Below, in pieces: positions 42,654-50,468 of a stretch of 64,000 bases of DNA; position 1 is the first letter of the stretch; each line of letters opens with the position of its first letter. The stretch covers positions 1-64,000 of the forward strand of contig CAQOGY010000009.1 of NCBI GenBank assembly GCA_948847595.1, written 5' to 3'. This DNA is from an uncultured Bacteroides sp. GTDB lineage: Bacteria; Bacteroidota; Bacteroidia; Bacteroidales; Bacteroidaceae. Under the pieces are notes generated by a model, which saw only the letters and a list, made by a program, of their open reading frames with translations, made no database searches and was not told the DNA's origin. Made by a program: the position numbers and the translations under genes.

Positions 42654-43277
42654 TCATTTTTTTCTGAAAAGATGGCTCCAGTCTTCACCGGCTTTCGGTG
42701 TGTAGGTCGAGATACCCAGTTCCTGAGCTACTTTACAGTTAATTTCGGAATCGTCAATAAAAAAAGTTTCTTTCGGGTCAATACCCGCATCTTCGGTCAC
42801 TGCCTTGAATATTTCCGGTTCGGGCTTGGCCATTTTCATTTCGTAAGAGAGATACGTTTTCTCAAAATAGTCCTCTACTTTGAACGTACGGTAGGGGAAG
42901 GCATTCTTGCATACCCATTTCCAGTGGATGTCATTTGTGTTGCTGAGCAGATAGACTACGTATTTCTCGCGTAGTTTGAGCAGCAAGTCGAGTTTATAGG
43001 TCGGGATGTCTACCAGAAAGCTGTTCCAGGCGGCGTCGATCTGTTTGTCGCTTACCATCTTTCCCATCATCTCCCGAATGCCGTCACGGAATTCGGCAGG
43101 AGTGATCAGTCCTTTCTCCTGCTGCAAAAATATTCCGTCCAGCTGGTGGGTGCAGAACTTTTCTTCTATGTTCTGGAACCCGATCTTTTTAAAGTTCTCA
43201 ATACAACGTTCGCGGTCGAGATTTATCAGTACACCGCCTAAATCAATAAGTAAGTTTTTAATTCCTTTACTTTTCAT
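42654..43277 (-). CDS. HAD-superfamily phosphatase-like protein
   Basis: A haloacid-dehalogenase superfamily protein of 207 residues from the ATG at 43277; an earlier ATG at 43328 would overlap the calcium ATPase coding end. Motif I reads LLIDLGGVLINLD, the DLGGV form of the YihX-like subfamily with a nucleophile Asp. Motif II is VYLLSNTND, and motif III/IV is AKPEPEIFKAVTEDAGIDPKETFFIDDSEIN. The subfamily acts on sugar phosphates or FMN; next to ribF a role in flavin phosphate turnover is possible but only by context. Confidence 0.88.
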   Translation of the reverse strand: MKSKGIKNLLIDLGGVLINLDRERCIENFKKIGFQNIEEKFCTHQLDGIFLQQEKGLITPAEFRDGIREMMGKMVSDKQIDAAWNSFLVDIPTYKLDLLLKLREKYVVYLLSNTNDIHWKWVCKNAFPYRTFKVEDYFEKTYLSYEMKMAKPEPEIFKAVTEDAGIDPKETFFIDDSEINCKVAQELGISTYTPKAGEDWSHLFRKK

Positions 43278-43284
43278 TATTTTC

Positions 43285-45975
43285 TCATTTGTGAATACTA
43301 CGTTGAACAAGGCGAATAAGTTCTCCAACCCATAACACCGTGGACGAAACGCCTATAATCAGAAGCCACGTCTGCCAGTCGAGCGGCTCTGTGCGGAATA
43401 CAGCTCCACCGAACTGTACGATCAGAAATTGTCCGACCAGAATGGCCAGAACAATCAACTCCATGCCATACGATTTGGAAAGTCCCTTGAATGCCGAGTC
43501 GGTAGTGCCGAATACTCGGGCATTGAACAGGTTCCAGAATTGCAGCATGACGAAGAAAGTGAAGAAAATGGTGAGGTTATGTACATCCATACCTTGCGCG
43601 CTGTGGTCGAAATAATAAATCATTCCGAGCAATACGGCGAGGAAGATCGTACCTACACCTAATATATTGTTACGCATCGCTTTGCTGATGATAAAGTCAG
43701 TGCTGCGGCGCGGCTTTTCCTGCATGACGGTTTCGCTGGGGGGGATGGAAGCGAGGGCCAGAGCGGCAAAAGTATCCATAATCAGGTTCACCCACAGCAT
43801 TTGTGTCACTGTCAGCGGAAGTTCTGTTCCGATCATCGATCCCAATAACACGATCAGCAAGGCTACAAAGTTGATCGTCAGCTGGAATACGATGAAACGC
43901 TGAATATTCTTATAAAGAGAACGTCCCCACATGACAGCGGTACCGATGCTGTTGAACGAGTCGTCGAGCAGTGTGATGTCACTGGCTTCTTTGGCTACGG
44001 ACGTACCTGTACCCATTGACAGACCGACTTGGGCATGATTCAGGGCAGGCGCATCGTTCGTACCGTCTCCGGTTACGGCGACTACGGCTCCTTTTTGTTG
44101 AAGCAACTGCACAAGACGTTGTTTGTCCGTCGGGCGGGCGCGGGACATGATTTTGAGGTCCATCACACGGTCCAGCGCTTCTTCGTCACTCAGTTCGGCA
44201 AAGGCAACACCGGTGATACGATTCCGGTCGGTATCTGTTTCCGGTTGCCACAGTCCGATCTGACGGGCAATTTCTGTGGCAGTTCCCGGTGTGTCACCGG
44301 TAACGATCTTGATACCGATACCAGCCGACTGGCATTTGGCAACAGCGGCGGGTACATCCGGACGAATCGGGTCTGAGATGGCTACGACTCCTAAGAAATT
44401 AAGGTCGTTGGCAGATACCAGTTCCGTGCAGTCATTCGGTTCGTTTTCTCCTATTATTTTGAAGGCAAAGCCGAGTGTGCGCATTGCCATATTCTGATAA
44501 TTCAGCAACTGGGCTTCTACTGTCGAACGATATTCGACGGCATCTACCCGTCGGCCGTCCAGCACGACTTCCTTACATTTGCCGAGCACGATTTCGGGTG
44601 CTCCTTTTATATAAAGTACTTTCTTTCCGATGATCGGAGACTCGACGAGAGTCGCCATAAATTTACGTTCGGTCGAGAAGGTGAGCTGGTCGAGGATGCG
44701 GGCGTGTTCACGGAGTTCGAGATAATTTCTTCCCTGACTGTTGAGCCATAATAACAGGGCGACTTCCGTAGGGTTACCGACACCTTTCGGCTTTTCGCCC
44801 GTTGCCGCTTCTTCGAGGAAAGCGGTTGAGTTGGCGCTGATTCCTTCTGCGACGAGAGCGCTGATGTCATCATCGCCCAGGTTGCCGCCATTCTTGATTC
44901 CGTAGAAATTGGGTTCGTGTACCTGCATCAGGTTTTGAGTCAGTGTACCCGTTTTGTCCGTACAGATCACGGTGATAGCTCCCATCGTCTCGCAGGCGTG
45001 CATCTTCCGTACCAGATTGTTGGTCGAGAGCATACGGCGCATATTCAGGGCCAGGCTGAGCGTTACGCTCATGGGCAATCCTTCGGGGACGGCTACTACA
45101 ATCAAAGTAACGGCCATCATGAAATATTTGAGGGTCCGTTCGAAAACCGGAAGCCACTCGTGCCAGCCGTTCAGCGAACTGAAATCAAAGTACAACAGTA
45201 CATCTTTTACAAAGAAGATAAGGAAGGCAAGTCCGGCAACGGTAAAACCGATTTTACCGATCAGGTTCGCGAGCTTGGTCAACTGTATATTCAGAGGGGT
45301 CGGTTCCAGATTTTCTTCGGTGCTCTGGCGTGCTACCTTGCCGATTTCTGTGGCATCTCCCACGTGCAGTACGCGCATGGTACCGTGTCCGTCCACCACT
45401 GTCGTTCCGCGCATCACTAGGTTGGAGGCATAGGTTGCTTCTTCGTCAAAGTCCGCTTCGATCACAGTCTTGTTGATTACCGGTTCTCCGGTCAGGTTGG
45501 ATTCGTTCACTTGCAGGGAGATCGCTTCCAGCAGCTGGCCGTCGGCAGGAATCTCTTCGCCTGTTTCCAGTATGATAATATCGTCTACAACGACGTCTTT
45601 ACGTGGGATTTCCTGTACGTGTCCGTTGCGAATCACTTTTACGAGTGTTTCTTCATTGACGGCGTTCAGTAAGTCGAATTTTTTATTGGCATCATATTCG
45701 AAAAAGAAGCCGATGCCTGTGGCCAACAAGATGGCCGCTATGATTCCGATAGTTTCGGCATATTCATTTTCGATGATGGAAATGATCAGTGAAAATACGG
45801 CGGCTACCAACAATACCCGCACAACCGGATCTTCAAACTTTTCGAGATAGAGCTTCCATAAGGAAGGACGCTTGGGGGGTGTTAACAGATTGACACCGTT
45901 CTTTTCTCTGCTTTGTAGGACTTCGTCATTCGTAAGGCCTACATGATAATAATCGTCTTTTTTTGTAGTACTCAT
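43285..45975 (-). CDS. Calcium-translocating P-type ATPase (PMCA type)
   Basis: A P2-type cation ATPase of 896 residues. It has the cytoplasmic N-terminal region, paired helices, the actuator domain with NESNLTGEPVINK, the PEGLPMSVTLSLAL membrane motif with the metal-binding Glu, the phosphorylation motif CTDKTGTLTQN and the hinge VTGDGTNDAPAL. C-terminal helices include ESxxG-free IMDTFAALALASIPP, with the NLIMDTFAALALA motif of calcium pumps. It probably exports calcium from the cytoplasm. TATTTTTG on the minus strand at 46003-46010 is a likely -7 box, about 30 bp before the start. HAD and ribF follow directly. Confidence 0.93.
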   Translation of the reverse strand: MSTTKKDDYYHVGLTNDEVLQSREKNGVNLLTPPKRPSLWKLYLEKFEDPVVRVLLVAAVFSLIISIIENEYAETIGIIAAILLATGIGFFFEYDANKKFDLLNAVNEETLVKVIRNGHVQEIPRKDVVVDDIIILETGEEIPADGQLLEAISLQVNESNLTGEPVINKTVIEADFDEEATYASNLVMRGTTVVDGHGTMRVLHVGDATEIGKVARQSTEENLEPTPLNIQLTKLANLIGKIGFTVAGLAFLIFFVKDVLLYFDFSSLNGWHEWLPVFERTLKYFMMAVTLIVVAVPEGLPMSVTLSLALNMRRMLSTNNLVRKMHACETMGAITVICTDKTGTLTQNLMQVHEPNFYGIKNGGNLGDDDISALVAEGISANSTAFLEEAATGEKPKGVGNPTEVALLLWLNSQGRNYLELREHARILDQLTFSTERKFMATLVESPIIGKKVLYIKGAPEIVLGKCKEVVLDGRRVDAVEYRSTVEAQLLNYQNMAMRTLGFAFKIIGENEPNDCTELVSANDLNFLGVVAISDPIRPDVPAAVAKCQSAGIGIKIVTGDTPGTATEIARQIGLWQPETDTDRNRITGVAFAELSDEEALDRVMDLKIMSRARPTDKQRLVQLLQQKGAVVAVTGDGTNDAPALNHAQVGLSMGTGTSVAKEASDITLLDDSFNSIGTAVMWGRSLYKNIQRFIVFQLTINFVALLIVLLGSMIGTELPLTVTQMLWVNLIMDTFAALALASIPPSETVMQEKPRRSTDFIISKAMRNNILGVGTIFLAVLLGMIYYFDHSAQGMDVHNLTIFFTFFVMLQFWNLFNARVFGTTDSAFKGLSKSYGMELIVLAILVGQFLIVQFGGAVFRTEPLDWQTWLLIIGVSSTVLWVGELIRLVQRSIHK

Positions 45976-46061
45976 GCAAATACATGCGTTTGATTAGGAC
46001 CGCAAAAATACAACATAAAATTGTGATAAAATGTTTAATTAAAACTTTTTATGAAGTTACT

Positions 46062-47324
46062 TTATTCGGGACGTCCGCAAGTACGATAGGGAATAGTAAA
46101 CCAGAACGTTGATCCCTTGCCTTCTACGGAGTCTGCACCGATTTGCCCCTCCAATTTGTTTACGATGGTTTTAGAGATGGAAAGTCCCAGCCCCGTTCCT
46201 TTCTTGTCTTTGTTCAGCTTCACAAAACGGCCGAAAACTTCCGGTAGTTTGTCGGCAGGGATTCCTGCTCCCGAGTCGGTGACATAAAAATAAAGTTCGG
46301 TATCTCTTGCCTCATAACCGATGCTGATCGTTCCCTCCTGCGTGAATTTAATGGCGTTGGTGGTAAAATTGGAGAGCACCTGCGCGACACGGTTCCGGTC
46401 GGTCTCTATGCTACAGGAGGGAAGGCTTGGTTCTGCTATTATTTGAATATTTCCTCCTGCATCGTTGACTTTCATTTGGAAAAGCTGCCGCAAGTCGGAT
46501 AGTAACAGGTTGATATCTACCTTTGTATATACAAATTCGAGTGTGCCGGCTTCTATTTTCGACATATCCAGGATATCGTTCACCAGTTGCAGCAGCAGAT
46601 CGGCATTCATCTTTATGATCTCCTGATATTGTGCCTTTTCTTCTTCTGTATTGGCACTGGCGAGTATTTCTGCAAATCCTGTGATGGCGTTGAGAGGCGT
46701 GCGGATTTCGTGACTCATATTGGCAAGGAAGGCAGACTTCGAAAGGTCGGCATTTTCTGCTTTCTCTTTGGCAAGTGTCAGTTGCTTTTCTGTTTCTTTA
46801 AGTTGGGTGATATCGTGCACGGTAAGTACCATATTCTCTTCTTCGTTAAGGAGAAAATAGGAACCGGATATCACGGCGTCACATTCTACGGATTTCTTTT
46901 CGGAGGTAAGCACGTTCAGAGTAGCTTCCAGATCAGTGAAGCCTCTTCTTTGTTCGAAAGCCTGGCGGATGGCACAACGTATGGGGCAGGAGCCACAGTA
47001 AGCATGAGTACCGCAGCCTCCTTCCGCCGATAATGCGTTGCGGCATTGCAATAAGTCGCCCACTCTCTTTTCTTCCAGACCTTTCTGAGTTCCGGTGAGT
47101 TGATAGTAGTTTGTTTTTAATACTTTGAAGTCGTTATCTATTAATAAGATATAGGCATGGACATTTTTCAGAATGGCGCTGGCGATGTGGTTGGTATGTT
47201 CCAGCTTTCTGGATTCCCGGAATAGTCGTTTTTGCATCCGAAGACATTTTCTCCGTTCCCATAGATAGCTGAGCAGGAGGATTGCACATATAATTAGCAG
47301 GATAGGTAGCAATGCTATTAGCAT
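46062..47324 (-). CDS. Second membrane histidine kinase with Cys-rich PAS-like domain
   Basis: The start at 47324 gives a 420-residue kinase with one membrane helix (about 2-21), because the upstream ATG at 47411 lacks a signal and includes the -7 region (TATCTTTG, 47361-47368). The PAS-like domain (about 45-175) holds Cys94, Cys104, His107, Cys110, Cys113 and Cys117 in the same spacing as the kinase at 8619 (CRNALSAEGGCGTHAYCGSC). HisKA has SHEIRTPLN with His205, and HATPase_c has NFTTNAIKF, DSGAGIP and GTGLGLSIS. There is no receiver domain and no neighbouring response regulator. The two kinases are paralogues of one architecture. Confidence 0.9.
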   Translation of the reverse strand: MLIALLPILLIICAILLLSYLWERRKCLRMQKRLFRESRKLEHTNHIASAILKNVHAYILLIDNDFKVLKTNYYQLTGTQKGLEEKRVGDLLQCRNALSAEGGCGTHAYCGSCPIRCAIRQAFEQRRGFTDLEATLNVLTSEKKSVECDAVISGSYFLLNEEENMVLTVHDITQLKETEKQLTLAKEKAENADLSKSAFLANMSHEIRTPLNAITGFAEILASANTEEEKAQYQEIIKMNADLLLQLVNDILDMSKIEAGTLEFVYTKVDINLLLSDLRQLFQMKVNDAGGNIQIIAEPSLPSCSIETDRNRVAQVLSNFTTNAIKFTQEGTISIGYEARDTELYFYVTDSGAGIPADKLPEVFGRFVKLNKDKKGTGLGLSISKTIVNKLEGQIGADSVEGKGSTFWFTIPYRTCGRPE

Positions 47325-47458
47325 GATGTAACTTGTTGGTTTTGTTCTACAAATATGTTGCAAAGATAACTTTTTTACTCGGGATAAGAAATAAGTTCGA
47401 ACAATTTGCATTTTATTTGCGTTATATTATTTAGTAAACCAATAAAAAAACGAACGTT

Positions 47459-47623
47459 ATGAAAAAGTACATTTGCACAGTCTGTGAATACATTTACGAC
47501 CCCGCACAAGGAGATCCCGAGAGCGGAATTGAACCGGGAACAGCATTTGAAGACATTCCGGATGATTGGACTTGTCCACTTTGCGGAGTCGGAAAAGAGG
47601 ACTTTGAACCGTACGAAGGATAA
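47459..47623 (+). CDS. Rubredoxin
   Basis: A 54-residue one-iron electron carrier, complete from MKKYICTVCEY to FEPYEG. The four iron ligands are in CTVC (Cys6, Cys9) and CPLC (Cys39, Cys42), each with the usual CxxC spacing, and the aromatic core (Tyr, Trp37) is present. Rubredoxins pass electrons to superoxide or peroxide reductases in anaerobes such as Bacteroides. It has its own space between the divergent kinase gene and a bidirectional terminator. Confidence 0.97.
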   Translation: MKKYICTVCEYIYDPAQGDPESGIEPGTAFEDIPDDWTCPLCGVGKEDFEPYEG

Positions 47624-47657
47624 AAAAATTAAGAGAGAGAAGAGATTATTAAAAAAA

Positions 47658-47692
47658 TGACCGGAAAGCAGTGCTTCCGGTCATTTTTGCGT
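47658..47692. terminator. Terminator between rubredoxin and HU-like genes
   Basis: AAAATGACCGGAA pairs with TTCCGGTCATTTTT around the short loop AGCAGTGC. A run of A on one side and T on the other allows both directions. Confidence 0.82.
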
Positions 47693-47726
47693 TTCAGCTC
47701 ATGCAGAGCTTTTTTTGTTCCTGTTT

Positions 47727-48209
47727 TTATACTGTCGGGTCAGGTGCTTCCTCATCGCCGCCGTCACCGCCGCCGTCGGGGTTGGGAGGAGTAGGAGCGT
47801 TTCCGTTGTCAACGATCTCGCTGCCGGTTACCAGTTTTTGAATACTTGCCTTTTTCAGCATATCCTTAAACTTGTATCCCGGAGTAAATACGATCTTCAC
47901 CCGACGAATCGTGTCGGAATCCACTGCCGCTTCTGTTTCCTGGCTTTCGCTGCTGATGCCGGGACGGAATTGACCGAAATCACCCAGTTGTACGGAAATA
48001 CCTTTGTTTAAGTTTATATTCAGCGTATCGATCAGTGCATCGAGTACAAACTTGACCGCTCCGCTGGGAACCATTCCCACTTTTGAAATCTCATCACACA
48101 AATCCTTGAAATTAACCGTATTGGTAATAAAATTCTGTGCTACATACTTTTCGGTTTTCTCTTTACCGAAACCAATCATTCTTTTTTTAACGACATACCT
48201 AAGTGCCAT
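47727..48209 (-). CDS. HU-like DNA-binding protein with acidic Gly/Pro tail
   Basis: A 160-residue DNABII-related protein of the Bacteroidetes type. The HU-like domain covers about 1-125 (MALRYVVKKRMIGFGKEKTEKYVAQN; KDLCDEISKVGMVPSGAVKFVLDALIDTLNINLNKGISVQLGDFGQFRPGI; RRVKIVFTPGYKFKDML). The last 30 residues (APTPPNPDGGGDGGDEEAPDP) are low-complexity and acidic and are probably disordered. It is encoded 500 bp from a second HU-like protein, with a small membrane-protein ORF between. Such proteins bend or bind DNA, but gene-specific roles in Bacteroides are unknown. Confidence 0.85.
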   Translation of the reverse strand: MALRYVVKKRMIGFGKEKTEKYVAQNFITNTVNFKDLCDEISKVGMVPSGAVKFVLDALIDTLNINLNKGISVQLGDFGQFRPGISSESQETEAAVDSDTIRRVKIVFTPGYKFKDMLKKASIQKLVTGSEIVDNGNAPTPPNPDGGGDGGDEEAPDPTV

Positions 48210-48394
48210 AATCTTTTTTGTTTTTTAATAGTTAGTAAATCTGTTTCTTTTGTTTTGTGATCACGATGCAAATGTATGTGTTTCCAAATGAACTGCCAAG
48301 CAAAAAACTCAAAGTGCGTTAATAAGTTTCTTCAACTAAAGAAATGGTCAGATGTTTTTTTGTTGTTCTCCTTTCATCTTTTTCCGATTGAAGA

Positions 48395-48425
48395 TTGTCC
48401 TTTTCATATCATATCCATACCTTTG
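48395..48425 (+). promoter_or_regulatory. Promoter of the 47-residue membrane-protein ORF
   Basis: TTG (48395-48397), 20 nt, TACCTTTG (48418-48425). A consensus Bacteroides promoter with predicted start near 48432. Confidence 0.68.
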
Positions 48426-48469
48426 TAGATTCAAGAATCCAACGTGACTCCGGTGACTCAGGAGCCGGG

Positions 48470-48613
48470 ATGTCCGGACTTGTTAATAAATGGATAGACG
48501 AACAGCCGTTGATTATCGCTGTTTACATCGTTTTGGCACTTAGTTCCTTCGGTATCATTGTTGGAAAAATGATCGACTTTTGGGTGTATTGTCTCCGAAA
48601 GAAAATGTTTTAA
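48470..48613 (+). CDS. Putative 47-residue membrane protein
   Basis: A small ORF, MSGLVNKWIDEQPLI to YCLRKKMF. A short amphipathic start is followed by a hydrophobic helix (about 15-40, LIIAVYIVLALSSFGIIVGKMI) and a basic C-terminus, so the tail probably faces the cytoplasm. The start at 48470 is supported by AGGAG 7 nt upstream and the promoter at 48395-48425; the same frame extends upstream to 48395 but that part is promoter and leader. It resembles other single-helix proteins that associate with membrane complexes, but I do not recognise a family. Confidence 0.6.
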   Translation: MSGLVNKWIDEQPLIIAVYIVLALSSFGIIVGKMIDFWVYCLRKKMF

Positions 48614-48710
48614 AGTCTCTGTATATAGATCCCTGTTGCCTCTGCCCGAAGAAGGTTGGAAACAGGCTTATTCATCTAATGAGTTCAATTAGGGATATAC
48701 GCTATATGCT

Positions 48711-49319
48711 TCAAATCATTTTCTTCGCATAAATCACCTGTTTTCCTGCTCCGTAGCGCATCAGTATCCCTTTTTCGATAAAAGCGTTCAGCTCTTTTAG
48801 TGCACGCTTTTTGTCGTGACCGGTCATATAGCAATAATCAGTGCGAGTCATGCAAGGATATTTTTCAAGGTGGGCGGTTATTAATGCCAGACATTCCGCT
48901 TCGCTACGTCCATTACCTTTGGGGCGGGTGAGAGATTCGGTACGTTCCAATCTCATGTCATACCCTACTTCCCGCTTGAATTGTTTGGTCGGTAGATAGT
49001 TGATGTTTTTTAATTTGATTGATTGTGCACGCACATCTTTCTTGTGCATTACGGGTGGTCCTTGCAGCGATACGGAGAAATAGCCGATCTCGCCTAATTC
49101 TACAATCCAGCCGTTAGCCAGTAAATCTTTTAACTCATTTTGAAAAGACTGCATTGCTCCTGCCAGCAAACTACGGCTGATTCCTGTAAATTTGTGTACG
49201 CGGTCTAGAAATTCGTCCTGACCGATAGTCCCTTTGGGAACAATGCGGGGATGAAGGGGTTGTTTTTCTCCTGTCTGCTTGATATCGGGAGTCTCGTAAA
49301 GGTCATACTGTGCGCTCAT
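48711..49319 (-). CDS. HU-like DNA-binding protein with C-terminal winged-helix-like region
   Basis: A 202-residue protein of the Bacteroidetes HU-like family. An N-terminal extension is followed by the HU fold (about 30-125; IGQDEFLDRVHKFTGISRSLLAGAMQSFQNELKDLLANGWIVELGEIGYFSVSLQGP). After a linker (TESLTRPKGNGRSEAECL) comes a C-terminal region (about 135-202; LALITAHLEKYPCMTRTDYCYMTGHDKKRALKELNAFIEKGILMRYGAGKQVIY) resembling a winged helix. Array 3 of 22-bp dyads lies 80-150 bp before its start. It follows the DUF1735-like gene of the SusCD operon on the same strand but after a gap of 226 bp. Confidence 0.8.
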   Translation of the reverse strand: MSAQYDLYETPDIKQTGEKQPLHPRIVPKGTIGQDEFLDRVHKFTGISRSLLAGAMQSFQNELKDLLANGWIVELGEIGYFSVSLQGPPVMHKKDVRAQSIKLKNINYLPTKQFKREVGYDMRLERTESLTRPKGNGRSEAECLALITAHLEKYPCMTRTDYCYMTGHDKKRALKELNAFIEKGILMRYGAGKQVIYAKKMI

Positions 49320-49390
49320 AACTTAAGTTATTTTGTTGTGTTATTAATGTTTCCGTTCCTATAAACTAAGGAATCCGGCTTAAATATTAA

Positions 49391-49482
49391 TTCGTTCTAC
49401 TACAGTTCCCCGTGCGGACCACTAGAGTGGGACACAAGGGGAACTATAGTTCTTCTTTCGTGCCACTATAGTGGTACGAAAA
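49391..49482. repeat. Array 3: four AC-N4-GT dyads at 22-bp pitch
   Basis: ACTACAGT (49399), ACTAGAGT (49421), ACTATAGT (49443) and ACTATAGT (49465) start exactly 22 bp apart. Arms vary: the second and fourth are CCACTAGAGTGG and CCACTATAGTGG, the third is GGAACTATAGTTC. The fourth extends to CGTGCCACTATAGTGGTACG. A larger inverted pair AGTTCCCC/GGGGAACT spans 49404-49444. The array lies between the last gene of the SusCD operon and the HU-like gene, both on the minus strand. Confidence 0.87.
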
Positions 49483-49545
49483 AAGATTTGCATACAAAGT
49501 TATTAATATTAAAGAGAAAAGGGTTAACCTTACGAGGTTTTTGCG

Positions 49546-50448
49546 TTAATTATTTATTTCCAGCCGCAATTCCTCTTGCATCACCTTGCTTTTCCCATCC
49601 TTTGTGTATCGGTACGACAGCAGAAATACATTATAAGTATGACCGAAAGATTCCTCTACCTTGAATGTATTGGGGTATTTGGAGTCACCGTCTATCTGAG
49701 TTACCTCAATATCCTTGTACGGCTTTATCGTGACATGATTGTTTTCCTCCACTTGCAGTATGATGGCGGTTTTGTTGATGTGATCCACATTGCTTTCAAA
49801 AGACTCCGTTCCGGCTATCACGCGTACGCTGTTGTGGGTGAGTGGAAACATCTTCTTGTTACCTGCGGTTGCCATCCCGTCTGCCAGACCGGTCATTGAA
49901 TAGTAAACGTTTTCGCCCTGCGTTGCATAATCGTTCTTGATAAGTATCTGATATAGAATGGTGTTTTTGCTTTCATTAATCTCGACGCCGGAGATATCCG
50001 TAGCTTTTAATCCTACGAAGTAGGTAGAATCCGGCGACAGTCCTTCGGGACGTATCCTGATCATGGTTCTGCCTGTCCGTTCGCCCGCATTGATCTGAAT
50101 TTTGTAATCTACAATCTCGTATTTGTCACTGGACAGGAATTTGGCATAGCAGGCTTCATCGACGTCATAAAGAGACCGGTTGTAGAATTCCAGTGAAGTC
50201 AGGTCTTCTTCCAGCCCGATCACCATGTTTTGTTTCGGGGCATGGGTACCTCCGGTGCAGGCTGCGATATATCCTGTCGCCTCTTCTCCGGTAGGGGACA
50301 AGGTGACCACTTCTTCAAACGTGTTATAGTAGTCACTGCTGATCAGGGCCACTACATTCTTGTACATTTCCTTCTCAAACAGCGCATCGTCATTGCATGA
50401 CGAAAGCGCTGTCATAAGTGCGAGTATCGTTATAAAATCTCGTTTCAT
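49546..50448 (-). CDS. DUF1735/DUF4361-like surface lipoprotein
   Basis: A 300-residue lipoprotein (ALSSCNDD, Cys18) ending the SusCD operon. The N-terminal half (about 20-150; NVVALISSDYYNTFEEVVTLSPTGEEATGYIA, LEEDLTSLEFYNRSLYDVDEACYAKFL, GRTMIRIRPEGLSPDSTYFVGLKA) matches the DUF1735-type beta domain typical of small surface glycan-binding proteins of SusCD loci. The C-terminal half is another beta domain. Such proteins bind the target nutrient beside SusD. The gap to SusD is 20 bp. The substrate is unknown. Confidence 0.85.
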   Translation of the reverse strand: MKRDFITILALMTALSSCNDDALFEKEMYKNVVALISSDYYNTFEEVVTLSPTGEEATGYIAACTGGTHAPKQNMVIGLEEDLTSLEFYNRSLYDVDEACYAKFLSSDKYEIVDYKIQINAGERTGRTMIRIRPEGLSPDSTYFVGLKATDISGVEINESKNTILYQILIKNDYATQGENVYYSMTGLADGMATAGNKKMFPLTHNSVRVIAGTESFESNVDHINKTAIILQVEENNHVTIKPYKDIEVTQIDGDSKYPNTFKVEESFGHTYNVFLLSYRYTKDGKSKVMQEELRLEINN

Positions 50449-50468
50449 CTTCTTTTTTGTTATTTAGA

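Noticed and set aside
49391..49482. IS or transposon ends
   Set aside because: No transposase, no target duplication and no paired terminal repeats around a cargo gene were found; units are multiple and evenly spaced.
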